A stretch of 64,000 nt of DNA from Turbatrix aceti (GCA_963969345.1 OZ017769.1:7381725-7445724), one strand, 5' to 3'. Positions 33,971 through 47,222 are shown, numbered from the stretch's first letter. The notes: a model not told the origin generated them from the sequence alone. Made by a program: numbers and translations.

Positions 33971-34946
33971 ATGGGAACTGGCGCGAAGAAGCACCTCAAA
34001 CGCTTGAATGCCCCGCATCACTGGATGCTGAGCAAGCTTGGCGGCGTTTTTGCTCCTCGCCCCGTCTCTGGCCCTCACAAGCTCCGTGAATCGCTTCCGC
34101 TTGTTCTCTTCCTGCGCAACCGTCTGAAGTACGCTCTCTCGTACAACGATGCTCGTGCCATCTGCAAGCAGCGTCTCGTCAAGGTTGACAACCGTGTCCG
34201 CACCGAGTTCCGTTATCCCGCTGGCTTCATGGGTTGGTTTTATTTGAACTATGTATTGAATTTATGCCTGTGTATTTTAGATGTCATCACCATCGAGCGC
34301 ACGAACGAGACCTTCCGTCTCCTCTACGACGTCAAGGGCCGCTTCACCACGCACCGCATAACGAAGACCGAGGGTCAGTTCAAGCTGCTCAAGGTTATCA
34401 AGACCGACGTTGGCAAGCGCGGTATCCCCTACCTCGTCACCCACGATGGCCGCACCATCCGCTACCCTGACCCCCACATCAAGCGTGACGACACCATCGT
34501 CTACGATCTGATCAACAACACGATCACCGATTTCGCCAAGTTCGACGCTGGAAACCTCTGCATGGTCACTGGCGGTCGTAACACCGGTCGTGTCGGTATC
34601 GTCGGTCACCGTGAGCGCCATCCTGGATCCTTCAACATTGTCCACATCAAGGACACCAATGGCCACGTTTTTGCCACCAGGTAAGCATCTGCCTAGAAGA
34701 TCGGGGCCCTAGAGGCATAACTTTCCGATCGAGGTTGGTTTGCCTTTGTTCCTTTTTTTTTGTCGGGGATTTATAGGGCGGGGTGACCTTTTTTTCTGTT
34801 TCAGAAGCGGCAACGTCTTCATCATTGGCAAGGGATCGAACGCTCTTGTGAGCCTTCCCGCCGGTAAAGGTATCAAGCTTTCGATCGCTGAAGAGCGTGA
34901 TCGTCGCCTTGCTTCGAAGCGCGCTGCTGCCGCCGCTGGTCACTAA
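33971..34946 (+). CDS. RPS4: 40S ribosomal protein S4
   Basis: Exons 33971-34232, 34281-34680 and 34805-34946 give 267 residues, the usual length. The match is clear from the first residue: [21 protein letters not shown], the S4 RNA-binding part around [41 protein letters not shown], the KOW region [20 protein letters not shown], and the end [15 protein letters not shown]. It is a small-subunit protein that binds the 18S rRNA 5' domain. The next gene on this strand (TRUB2) starts 168 bp after the stop, with AATAAA in between, close enough for a nematode-type operon. Confidence 0.97.
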
Positions 34947-35114
34947 ACGAAGCGTCTTTTTGGTTATTGTTGAAGTTTATTGCGTTTTTTTAAATAAAAT
35001 GTAATCGGAAATTATGTGATTGGTTTTTTTGGGTACCTGTTCGAGTCGCCCAGATACATACTTTGCTTTCGCGTTAGGAAATTGGAAAGCAACGACGGGT
35101 GATTTGTAGGATCG

Positions 35115-36604
35115 ATGAAGGTCGAGTTGCGTGCAAAAGACGTTTGGCAGCTGTTGAATGGCGTTCTTTGCGTGTACAAACCGCGCGATATTTCGATTGC
35201 CTCGCTGCAGAAGCTGATTGTGAATCGAATCTGCGAGGATGGAAACGAGCTGGAGCAGCCGTCGATTCCGTTGATCAATGTCCCGGTGATCGAGCCGCAT
35301 CCCGAGTCACAGGCGTTGGTGGTTACCGGAACACGGAGGCAACCAGACTACAGCCGGCATCCGCTGTTGGTTGGGCGCAACTTTCATCCGCAGGATATCA
35401 TGATCGAGCCTATTCGGGACCTTGAGCCTGCGTGCTCGGGGGTTTGCGGTGAGTGAGGTGAAGATTAGGGCATAAATCCGGGTGGCCTAAATTTTAAGGC
35501 CGAAAAAATCTGTGATGGTTTTGCGGCTTCGGCCTATTTTTTTTAAACAATTTTTTTGTATTTGTTTTACTTTTATCAAGTTTTAAAAGTTGGGCATAGT
35601 GTAGAAAAAATATTTTTGGTAAAAAAATGTGAATTTTTTATTCATTTGGTAAAAAAATTAAGAAAAAACACAAAAAAATGAAAATACCGAATTTTTTTCG
35701 GCTTTCTTTGTCCGGTCGAGCGTACATTACATTTATGTAATTTGAGGGTTGTTACAGCGTTCGCCGTCGGCCCAGAATGCCACGAGATCGACGAGCTACG
35801 GTACCGTCCGTGGATCAACGCGTACCGCATCGACGCGAAGCTCGGCGAAGAGACCCACCAGCACATGATTCGCGCCAGGGTGGCTGTCAAAGCCGAGTGG
35901 GGTGAGCGCTTTTTGAAAAGTTTCAAAAAAAATACGAATCCAACCCCCGTCCACCTTGCAGAACACGTGACGCGCCACAAACTTGAAAAACTCCTGACCA
36001 GGGTGCGTGCGCAGTATAAACGGGCTTCCTTCAAGCTCGCCAGCGTCGATCTGCAGTCTCAGGCGGCATTTGAGCTCGCCCGTCGCGGCGCTCCTCGGCC
36101 GGACGTGCTCGAATCGCCTCTAGTCTACGCGGTCGACGTCACTTCCTTCAATACTCCCTATTTTGGCCTTAGCATGCAGGTCACCGGCGAGACTGATTAT
36201 TTTCTGAGGTACGATAGTTTTTGATTTTTTTTCGGATTTATATGTGACTTTTTAGGGCATTCGTCCACGAACTGGGTCTCTCGCTGGGCTCTACAGCCTG
36301 TCCCAAGCGAGTCAGACGAACCCGCTTCGGTCCGTTGACCGCCGAGCACCACGCGCTGCTCGACAAGGATCTGAGCCTGGTCAACATCCTCCGCAACGTG
36401 CTTCTCTGCAACCGGGCTCTCGCACTCGCCGACGCCGAGGCGGCAGAGCCCGTCGTTCGGCTGCGAAAGGCATCTGACCTGGCGTCCACCGCGGCTGCCG
36501 CTGAATTCAACCGACACGCCCCCGAAGAACCCCCTTCCGCCGACGCAGACGACAACTACGACTGTTTACGGGTCGCGTGGGGACGCGAATACACATCAGT
36601 CTGA
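35115..36604 (+). CDS. TRUB2: TruB-like pseudouridine synthase (mitochondrial TRUB2), catalytic Asp apparently replaced
   Basis: Exons 35115-35448, 35758-35901, 35962-36208 and 36256-36604 give 357 residues. LNGVLCVYKPRD matches the TruB opening, EHVTRHKLEKLL the TRUB2 HVTREKLDRIL segment, and FVHELGLSLGSTACPKRVRRTRFG the C-terminal VHEIGLEL...RRTRDG. TRUB2 pseudouridylates mitochondrial mRNAs in humans. The motif holding the catalytic Asp, RLDxxxSGV in active enzymes, reads DLEPACSGV here, so the Asp aligns with Glu. Activity is therefore doubtful, although RNA binding could persist. No clear mitochondrial presequence is seen. Its 3' end faces RPT1 at 75 bp. Confidence 0.85.
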
Positions 36605-36679
36605 TTTGTTACATTTTTTCTTAACAAACCCACGGAATAGAATAGATTACACGGTCAGTGGACGAGAAAGCACACACGA

Positions 36680-38151
<1,472 letters not shown>

Positions 38152-38696
38152 TGGTTGCTATCCGGTACTTCCTGAAAAACAGATGTCAGTCATCTACGCA
38201 CTGTAGAACAGCTCCCACACCCTCAAAACTTCGCAGTCGTTAAAAATCACGGAAAAAGCGTGCAAAAGCACAATGCTTTGCTGGTGGGAGAAATCAACAA
38301 CACGAAGTAAAAGTGCAAATCGGTAACAGAAAAAGTAAAGAATAGAAGCCAGAAACGGCAGAGAAAGGGGATGTCATCAAAAATTTGCTGACAATTCGCC
38401 TTTCGAATTCGCAGCGCAAAAAAAGATCGTGCCGAGAGCACCGACGCGTCTGCGCTCTGGCTTAGCTGGTCTTTTTTCTTCGCGTTTCGACGCTTATTCA
38501 TCTTTTTTCAACTGGTTTTTTTGTACTTTCTATACCAGTTATAATACATCTCTTTTCTTTGCATGTTCCGGTGACGCGTCAGAATATTAATTTTGTAATC
38601 TGGTTAGATGCCTCGGTTTTATACGCGTCTTAGGCGGGGTTTTGTTAATTTTTCGATTTGAACACCTGGAAGTTTTTGATTGACACTTTTAGGCCA
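38152..38696. promoter_or_regulatory. Divergent promoter region of RPT1 (-) and TyrRS (+)
   Basis: This 545-bp space separates two housekeeping genes that start away from each other. A perfect palindrome TGACGCGTCA lies at 38572-38581, similar in shape to a bZIP site; whether it is used is unknown. No other element is evident. Confidence 0.45.
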
Positions 38697-41600
38697 ATGA
38701 CTACGACTGAACCAGTTGAATTGAGCCCTGACGTGGCTAAAAGTCGGGATTTAATCCTGCGAAATTTGCAGGTCGGTTTTTGGGGGGTTGTTTGGATTTG
38801 TTGAGCGGGGTGATTTTCTAGGAAGCGTTGGGCGCGGATAAGCTCACGAAACAGCTGGTCGAAGGCAAGGAGGTCAGCCTGTACTGGGGCACGGCGCCGA
38901 CCGGGAAGCCTCATGTCGGCTACATGGTGCCGATGCAGAAGATTGCGGATTTCCTGCTCGCTGGCCTCAAAGTCGGTTTTTTTTGGGTGTGACGTAATAT
39001 TGTGAAACATAGTGCCCGGTTCAGGTGACGATTCTCTTTGCCGATCTCCATGCTTATCTGGATAACATGAAATCGACCTTTGAAATGCTGGATTACCGTG
39101 TGGAGTATTATCAGCGGGTGATCAAGGCTTTGTTAAAGTCGCTCAACGTCCCCCTGGACAAGCTGCACTTTGTTCGTGGTCGGGATATCCAGCTCACGCC
39201 AAAGTACACCCAGGACGTGCTCCAGCTCTGCGGCCACGTCAGTCAGAGGGACGCTCTCCGGGCGGGTGCCGAGGTGGTTAAGCAGGTGGAATCGCCTCTG
39301 CTCAGCGGTCTGCTCTATCCCCTGCTCCAGGCGGTCGACGAACAGCACCTCAGGGTGAGCGGACAATTCGGCGGAGTCGACCAGAGGAAGATTTTTATCC
39401 TCGCCGAAGAACAACTGCCCAAGGTGAAACTAGGCAAGCGATGGCATCTCATGAATCACATGGTACCTGGCCTCACTGGGGGAAAAATGAGCAGCAGCGA
39501 GCTCGACTCGAAAATCGACCTCCTGGACCCTCCGGAGATTGTCGCGAAGAAGATTGACTCGGCGCTCTGTGAACGAGGCAGTCCGGAAGACAATGGCGTG
39601 CTCGCGTTCATCCGATTTGTCTGCATGCCCATTGCCGGCCCAGATGCCGTTGTTTTGGGTGGAGAACGGTACACTGACTACGAATCCATCAAAGACGCGT
39701 TCGAGGACGGGAAACTGGAAGCTGACGATCTCAAGGTCTACCTCAAGGATTTTCTAAATGAAATACTCGATCACGTGCGGGAAGAATGCAACCAGCCGGA
39801 TCATGCGGAAATCATGGCTCAGGCTTACCCCGAGAATTTGGATGCTATCAACTCGGATCTTTCTGACGCTCTGGCGGCTGGTGCAAAGTTTTCTGGGGGA
39901 CAGGAAGCCCGGGTGAATGATATCGCTGCTGGATGCGAAGTGAGTTTTTCATTTTTTTTTTCAAAATTGAGATAGAGAAAAAAAATGGCCTAAAAACCAC
40001 GCCGTTTTTTGGGTTTTTTCTATTTTTTGTTTTTTCGCACAATTTTTTTTGGCTTTGGTTTATGGTCATTTTTGATAATTTTGACCTAATTTAAAACAAA
40101 TTTGTGTAAATTTTTTTAAGTTTGAAAAAAAGGTAGAAAAAAATTTAATTTAATGAAAAAAAAAAAAAAAAAAAAAAAAATTTGAAAATATATAAGGAAA
40201 AAATATTTTCAATTTTTTTTGCAACTTTTTCGGCTTTTTTAAAGCGTCTAAAACGCATTTTTTCAGCTGCTAGGCTCCAACAGACTGACGACCAAGTTGC
40301 AAGGCCCAAAGCCCCTACGAGCTGTTTGGAGACTGTCGACGAAGGGCCGCGTGAATTTGGCCCACGTTGCGGGACTCATCCAACTCAAGAGACTACGCAA
40401 AGCCGGCGTCGACGTCGCAGTGGTCATCTCTGGTCTCGGCGGCTTTCTCGACAACGCCAAGTGTCCGTGGAAGGCAATGGAGGCCCGGTCCAAGTACTAC
40501 GCCGAGGCCATCCGGCTTCTGGCGACCGCTGTGGCACTCAAAGACCTGGAGATTATTTTGTCGTCGACTTTCGAATACGAAGCGTGGGTTTTTGTTGGTT
40601 TTTTGGGGTAAAAGTTGTTTATTTGAGGCTTTTTAGGGAGTACACGCAGCTTATGTATCAAATGGCAAGCAACGTGACGAGGGACGATTCCGCGGTCGTT
40701 CCTGGCAACACGCTGGCCAATCATTTGGTACCGCTCTACAACACCCTTGATCTCCACTACGCGGATGCGGATATTGCTCTTGTCGGGGCTGAGCAGAAAC
40801 CGCTTGCTCAGCTTTCACAGAAAGTAAGTTCTGGTTTTTGGATTTTACACTTGGAGAAAAATCGAATTTTTGACTCAAAATCGACGCATTTTGACTAAAA
40901 TTTAGCTTTTATTGATTCAAAAAATATTTTTTATAGAAAACGCAAAAAACACAAAAACGTATGAAATTTTTAGCAGTAATGAATTTTGAACAAGAAAAAC
41001 TCAAAATTGATAAAAATAGTGAATTTTACCCCAAAAAAAGTACTTTTTTTTTCAAAAAAAGTCTCGAATCTTCGGAGTCTACTTTTTTGAAAAAAAATGT
41101 CGACTCTGACTCTTAATTCGCGACACAGAGTCAGTTTCGACTCCGGAGTCGGAATCGGTGGAACACAGCTTTACTCGGTGTTTTTCAGCTGGCGAGTGCC
41201 GTCCGACTCTCGCCACCCGCCGTTCTGCTGTTCCCGACGATCCCCGGCATCGACGGCAAAGACATGTCCGCATCAGCGCCGGAAAACCACATCGACGTCA
41301 ACGACACCCCGAAGCAAATCAAGGCCAAGGTCGGAAGGAGTTTCTGCGAGCCTGCGAATCTGGCAGGCAACGTTTCACTCGAACTCGCCAACCTTATCAT
41401 CTTCCCCCTTGCCGAGGGAAATGGTACGTTTGTTTGTTTCTTTGGTTGTTTGTTTGTTTCTGCGCGGCACTTTTCACTTTTCCGCCAGCCAACCCCTGTC
41501 CTGCCCGCGACGCCAGATTATACACCTTTTTTGGCTGCGATGTAAAATTTTTGTTCCCCTGTCGTCGGTTGTGTACTTGGTACTTACACGCAAATACGTA

Positions 41601-42016
41601 ATTATGACAGAAGCATCCATCCCTAGCTCACGTGCGTTGTCTGTTGTACCAACAAAAACACAGGCAAATGCGGGCTTTGGAGGAGATTACAAATGCCAAG
41701 CCCCAGGAAATCCCAATGCGCTCTAAAGCAAAGTCGCGCGGCATGGCATATCTGCTTTGGTTGTCTTTACCGGAGTGTAAATATATGTTTTGCAGGTTTC
41801 ACCATCCAACGACCCGAGCAGTACGGTGGAAACCTCGAAATCTCAGACTACGCGGCCCTCGAAAAACTCTTTGTCGAGGAAAAACTTCACCCGGTCGACC
41901 TGAAACCCTTCGTCGCAGATCGCCTCTCCGCGCTGCTGGAACCCGTGCGAAAGGCGTTGGCCACTCAGACAAAGGCCATCGAAGCGGCCTTCCCCAAAGT
42001 CCAGAAGAAAAAATGA
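38697..42016 (+). CDS. YARS: Double-length tyrosyl-tRNA synthetase (active first half, degenerate second half)
   Basis: Exons 38697-38771, 38822-38971, 39025-39939, 40267-40583, 40637-40823, 41189-41423 and 41796-42016 give 699 residues. Residues ~1-350 form a normal class I Tyr[16 protein letters not shown] (HIGH-type), [55 protein letters not shown] and [10 protein letters not shown] (KMSKS). Residues ~355-699 repeat the same fold in degenerate form: [15 protein letters not shown] for [18 protein letters not shown] for the next strand, and GKDMSAS in the KMSKS position. There is no EMAPII-like C-terminal domain as in human YARS1. TyrRS is a dimer, so the second half may be a built-in pseudo-subunit, as known for trypanosomatid TyrRS. 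Introns hold a poly-A tract (about 40155-40181) and a family A element. Confidence 0.92.
40843..41170. mobile_element. Inverted-repeat element, family A, in a TyrRS intron
   Basis: It starts with ACTTGGAGAAAAATCGA, runs through the family core (CTCAAAATTGATAAAAAT and GTGAATTTTACC near 41010) and ends in the GACTCCGGAGTCGG zone with GGAACACAG. Terminal bases are degenerate. It fills most of intron 40824-41188. Confidence 0.7.
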
Positions 42017-42308
42017 ATTTCTCCCCCCCCCCCCTTCTTTTGCTTGTTTATGAGTTTATGATCGGTTGAGAGCGTTAAAACGTGCCTAATGGCTCCTCTT
42101 TGGCGACAAAAGCGTCACAAGCGGCTTTGTCGCTTCATTTGCCTGATTGACTCGAGTCGCCACCGGGGGAGAAGATTTTTTGTCGTCATGACAGCGACGC
42201 CGGGGATTCCGACAGACCCCGCCTGTCCCCGTCGGACAGACAGGAGGAGAAGAAGATTAGGTGAGTCGAGGTAAAAGCGGACAGCCAACGGCTGCTGCCG
42301 CGCTTAAA

Positions 42309-45300
42309 ATGACCGAGTCATCGGCCACGGCGACGGCGGCGGTGGTGACTTCGACTGAGATTGAGACCGAGACTGTGCCTCCTCCTGCGCGTATGGCTGC
42401 TGCAACCAACGGCAAAGGTCCACCGGGCATCTCGGCAGACGTCGTCTCAAATTACCTCCTTCGCAATCCGTCATTCCTGGAGTCTTTTGTGACGTCGTCA
42501 GCGATCAGCAAAGAGACTTTTCAGCGATGGACCTGGCGCAGAGATACACACAAGAATCGCCAGGCTGATGCACCTGTTGTAAGTTGGCGAGAAGCGGAGC
42601 ATCGACGCGGGGGTTGATTGTAGAAGGAATCTGGGATGGACCAGTGTTAGATCGACTCCGATTCCGGAGTCGAAGAGCTGAGAGTCGGAGTAGATATTTT
42701 TTTCAAAAAAATCGACTCCGAAGATTCGAGATTTTTTTGAAGAAAAAGTAGTTTTTTTTAGGTAAAATTCACTCTTTTTATCAATTTTGAGTATTTCTTG
42801 TTCAAAATTCATTAATGCTAAAAATTACATGCCTTTTTGTGTTTTTTTGTGCGTTTTCTATAAAAAATATTTTTTGAATCGCAAAAGTCAAATTGGAGTC
42901 AATTTTTGTCCAAATAGGAACACTGGGCTGAACTTGGTCATCGGGACCTTTCTTTTGAATCTGAGCACTAAAAAAATGCCGAAGCACTGATTGGTCGGTC
43001 ATAAACGTGCATCTTCAGAAGGTGGACGACGTCCTAGAGTCCGCGAAGCTTCTGGACTGCTTCAGAAATCGCAACAACATGCTCTACGCGTTTGCGGCCA
43101 CCTGCGCCGGTCTGGCCCGAAGCGAGAAATGGGAGCTGATCGTACCGAATCGCGAAAACGAAGAACAGCTGCTGAGCGTGGTTCGCGAAAATGGCGTCAT
43201 CAAGCTGCGCAAAGCCCGGAAGCACAGACGCGAGCCACACTTTGTCCTCCCGCTCACCGATCCTACGGGGAAGAAACTCGGTGAGATTCACTTCTTCAGC
43301 GTCGTCAACGACAGGGATATGACCTTCTGTCGGATTCTCGAACGCTGGGGCACCGGTTGCGTGTATTTTGCGCAGGTGAGTTCGGGGATGGTGGCTTTTG
43401 GGAATTTGAGCGGTCTGATGACGAAAAAACAAAAACAAGGTCTAATTAGCGTGTCTGTGGTCAAAAAAACGCTGGCTCGGCCTAATGAGGCTGTTTTTGA
43501 GTCTGTTTTGTTACTGAGCTCCGTAAAAGTGCATGTTTTTGCATTTTGTGCCGTTCTCAATCACGTAATCTCTTTTTAGCTGTACCGAAGGCACGAGAGA
43601 CAAAACAGCACGACGATAAACGATCGCGTGCACACGACGCCCTCCCCATCGCCCGAAGACGCCGAATTCATCGCTCGTCAACGCAAACTCAACGCCTTCC
43701 TGCTCGAAGTCGTCCGCTCCATTTTCCAGGACATCGAGACGACCGAAACAGTCGTCAGGAAGGTGCTCAGCTTCGCGCAGAGCCTGGTGGACGCTGACCG
43801 TGCTTCTCTGTTCTTCGTCGACAACCGTAATCGCGAGTTGTACTCACGCATTTTTGATCAGTCACAATCCGTGGTGTCGGAATCCACCGCGGATGTGCAG
43901 GTTTCAATGTCTGGCGATGGCGTCAAGGAGATTCGGTTTTCAATGGATCGCGGCATCGCCGGTTACGTCGCGCGAACCGGCGAGGGTGTTAATATCACCA
44001 GCGCGTATGATGACGTCCGTTTTAACAAGGAAGTTGACAGCAAGACGGGCTATCATACGTCTACCATTCTGTGCATGCCGATTTTTGTCAGGAAAACGTG
44101 AGTTTCTGGTTTTTGCAGAAATTCGTGAAATGGAAACAGTGTTCCAACTTTGAAGAAAAATCGACACTGGCCAAAATTTGAACAATTTCAGAAAATATTT
44201 TTTTATAAAAATCTCAAAAAAAATACCAAAACGTAGACAATTTTTAGAATTGATGAATTTTGATCAAGAAATACTCAAAATTGATAAAAATTGTGAATTT
44301 TACCCAAAAAAAGGGCATTTTCTTCAAAAATGTCGCGACTTTTCGAAGTCGACTCTTTTGAAAAAATATCGATTCCGACTTATAAGTAACTCTCGACCAT
44401 GGATGGGCGAACGTTCGAGTTCGTTCGCGAACAAAAATAAATTTTCCGAACAGATTAATGATCCCGAAATTGATGTTATTTTTCCAAATAAAAACTGTCA
44501 CCAAAAAAGTACAGAAGTTTACGTTTTTACGCCCAGTTTGGAAAATTTTTTGTAAAGCATATGCTAAAAATCTGTTCGTTGTTCGTTCGTGTTCGTTCGC
44601 GAATACTGACATAAATGTTCGCGTTCGTTCGAGAACAAAAAAAACGGCTGTTCGCCCATCCCTGCTCTCGACTCTGAATCGACTCCCGAGTCGGCTTCGG
44701 AGTCGGAGTCCGGAGTTGTCAGTAGAACACTGACTAAACTAGCCCGTTTTCAGTGTAATGGGAGTGATGCAGATGGTAAACAAGCGGAACGGCGTCTTCA
44801 CCCAGGTCGACGAAGAAGCCTTCGAGACCTTCGCCCTGTACTGCGGTCTCGCGCTCCACCACGCCAAACTCTACGAAAAAATCCGTCGCAGCGAGTTCAA
44901 GCATCGCGTGGCACTCGAAGTCCTCGCCTACCACGGCGCGTGCAGCAAGGAGGAGGTCCGAAAGCTGAAGAAGGTGACCATCTCGCCGGAGGGCATGCAA
45001 CTCATCTCCAATTTTGATTTCAACGCTGCATCGCTCGGCGAGCTCGAAAAACCGCTCTACGCGGTCCACATGTTCGACACCCTCTTCAGACAGCATTTTT
45101 CATACAACCACGACGATTTGATTCGCTTCGTGCTGACTGTGCGTAAAAATTACCGGAAAGTGCCCTACCACAACTGGGCCCATGGATTCACAGTCGCGCA
45201 CGCTATATTTGTCGTGCTGAAGAGCACCAAGATTTTCCGGCCTATCGAAGCGCTCGGGCTTTTTATCGCCTGTATTTGTCATGATTTGGATCATCGTGGG

Positions 45301-45948
45301 AAGAATAATGCTTATATGAAGAGCATGTCGACTCCGTTGGCGGCGATTTATTCGACGAGCGTTATGGAAAGGCACCATTTCAACCAGGCGGTGACCATCC
45401 TCCAGCAGGATGGCAACAATGTTCTCCAATCTCTCTCCCGAGAGGAGTACAAGGAAGTCCTCTCGCTCATCAAGCACTGCATCCTTGCCACGGATCTCGC
45501 GCTTTTCTTCCCGAACAAAGCGACTCTCGGGGACATCCTTAAAAAGGGATATTTCTCATGGACCGATACCAGGCATCGATCACTCGCACAGGCTATTTTG
45601 ATGACCGCCTGCGACCTTATTGCATCCGCCAAGCCGTGGTCCGTGCAGACTGAGACCGTTAAGGTTATTTGCGAGGAATTCTACGAACAGGGCGACGCGG
45701 AGCGCATTAATGGAAAAACCCCGCTCCCTATGATGGACAGGACGAAGGCGAACGAGCTGCCCTCCATGCAGGTCGGCTTCATGAAGGGCATCTGCGTCGA
45801 GTGCTACGAACTCATCGCTCAGGTGTTGCCTGAGACATCTCAGCTCTCGGAACGCGCTCGACAGAACCTAGAAAAGTGGGCCGAGCTCGACGAAGAACAG
45901 AAACGGAAGGCGGCCGGAAAAAATAAAGCAATCGAGGCCCCCGCTTGA
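42309..45948 (+). CDS. Tandem-GAF 3',5'-cyclic nucleotide phosphodiesterase, PDE10-like (nematode pde-5 type)
   Basis: Exons 42309-42578, 43019-43375, 43580-44097 and 44754-45948 encode 779 residues. A low-complexity start is followed by GAF-A (about 95-210) and GAF-B (about 235-420), which carries the NKxnFx3DE signature as NKRNGVFTQVDE. The catalytic domain (about 460-740) shows YHNWAHGFTVAHA, CICHDLDHRGKNNAY, ALYSTS-like AIYSTSVMERHHF, MTACDLIASAKPW and PSMQVGF, with all metal-binding His/Asp residues. The HHF region resembles PDE10, whereas PSMQVGF is also seen in PDE5. It degrades cGMP and/or cAMP and is probably controlled by nucleotide binding to a GAF domain. Two introns carry mobile elements. 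It starts 292 bp after the TyrRS gene on the same strand. Confidence 0.92.
42642..42925. mobile_element. Inverted-repeat element, family A, inverted orientation
   Basis: It is bounded by CAGTGTTAG and GGAACACTG. The internal order is reversed relative to the copies at 40843 and 44137. The flanks GGATGGAC and GGCTGAAC agree at six of eight positions, a decayed 8-bp target duplication. It lies in the first intron of the GAF-PDE gene. Confidence 0.8.
44137..44732. mobile_element. Inverted-repeat element, family A, interrupted by a family B element
   Basis: The ends are CAGTGTTCCAACTTTG and GAACACTG. The core repeats the other copies (CTCAAAATTGATAAAAAT, GTGAATTTTACCC). At 44398-44664 it is split by a family B insertion. 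It lies in the intron 44098-44753 of the GAF-PDE gene. Confidence 0.85.
44398..44664. mobile_element. Inverted-repeat element, family B, with perfect 8-bp target duplication
   Basis: The ends CATGGATGGGCGAACG and CGCCCATCCCTG are inverted copies. The flanks are CTCTCGAC on both sides (44390-44397 and 44665-44672). An 8-bp duplication with CAGGG-type ends is the mark of hAT-superfamily transposition. At 267 bp it cannot encode a transposase. Confidence 0.9.
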
Positions 45949-46163
45949 CAAAAATGGTTTTTTGCTTTGCGTAGTGTTAAAATCCAGGTGACGTATGTTA
46001 GACATTAAAGATAAGTTTTGCGCGACTACTCGTAAAAAATAAATTATTAAGAGAACTAAAAGCAATAAACAGAATTCATACTCACAAGACATTATCATTT
46101 AATTACCTCACGCAACAGGTGTGTGGGAGATAAACCAAAAAACAACAAAAACAAGAGAATGAC

Positions 46164-46777
46164 TTATTCTTCGATGGTGGTCTTCTCGCTGACGTAGATG
46201 CCGTCCAAGAACTTACGGATATCCTTGTTCTTGACGGTCGTCGACTGCTGGATGCGGGAAGCAGCTTGGGAAACCAGCTGAAGATCGTTGCCCTCGACGA
46301 TCAGTTCATCCTTTTGCTTTGTAGACATGTAGGCTGCGACGCCGGTTGGCAGGGGGACGCGTCGGACAATCTTCTCGCCAAGGAAGTTACGGATCTGAAA
46401 AATAGATAAATAAAGACAATTCCACAAAGTTGCAACAAACAAACCTCAACGACGGTGCTGTTTTCCTGCAGAGAAATGTTGATGGGGAAATGAGCGTAGA
46501 CCGAACGCATCTTGTAGCGGAAACCGACAGTGACGCCCTTGATGAGGTTCTTGATGTGGGAGCAGATCGTGCGGATGGCAGCAAGTTCCTTCGAGACACC
46601 GAACCACTTGCGGACACGGAGAACGTTCTTCTTCTCACGGATGATGTCGACCGAGATGTGGCGGTAGCTGCGGGAAAGCTTGCCGCGAGGTCCGGTGACG
46701 GTGATGTTGCGGTTCTTCACCGTAAAGGTGACATTATCGGGGAAGATAACAACGTCGCTGGATTCAATTTGCTTCAT
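46164..46777 (-). CDS. RPL9: 60S ribosomal protein L9
   Basis: Exons 46445-46777 and 46164-46394 give 187 residues, close to the usual 190-192. The L6/L9 fold is clear: [23 protein letters not shown] opening ([18 protein letters not shown]), [33 protein letters not shown], then [13 protein letters not shown] and the C-terminal half with [20 protein letters not shown] and [18 protein letters not shown]. It is a large-subunit protein near the sarcin-ricin loop. The ATG is preceded by TTTTTTGTAG, a likely 5' UTR or trans-splice acceptor. It is divergent from LTV1 over 445 bp. Confidence 0.97.
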
Positions 46778-47222
46778 CTTCACCTGTTTTACCTACAAAA
46801 AAGAACAACATAAATCTCAATCCTATAAACGAAAAGTCATATAAAACGCGAACGCCGACACATAAATCTGGTCAAAAATCCGTAAAATCGGCTCAAAAAC
46901 TGATAAAATCAGTTGGCACAACAAAATGGCAGCACTTTGGTAAAAATAAAAAACACGTTGCACGCAAATTGGCAAAAATAGGACGAAAAAGGGCGAAAAA
47001 CCGTCAAAAAACGCAAAAACGAATGCGAACGACGTCGACTGCAAAAGTGTAGGCTAGGCAGGTTCGCGAGGAAACCAAAAATGCGCACGCGCTAGGAAGG
47101 AACTTTTGAAGGGAAAGAATCAATCGGAAGTTTATGTTCACGACGTTTTCGTCTGTTTTGCTTCTTTCTTCTTCTGTTTTGACAATACTTTTGCTTTGTA
47201 GCAAATATTTTACTGTCTGAAA
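46778..47222. promoter_or_regulatory. Divergent promoter region of RPL9 (-) and LTV1 (+)
   Basis: This 445-bp AT-rich stretch serves two ribosome-related genes. It has a pyrimidine-rich zone (TTTGCTTCTTTCTTCTTC, about 47155-47175) before LTV1. No defined element was found. Confidence 0.45.
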
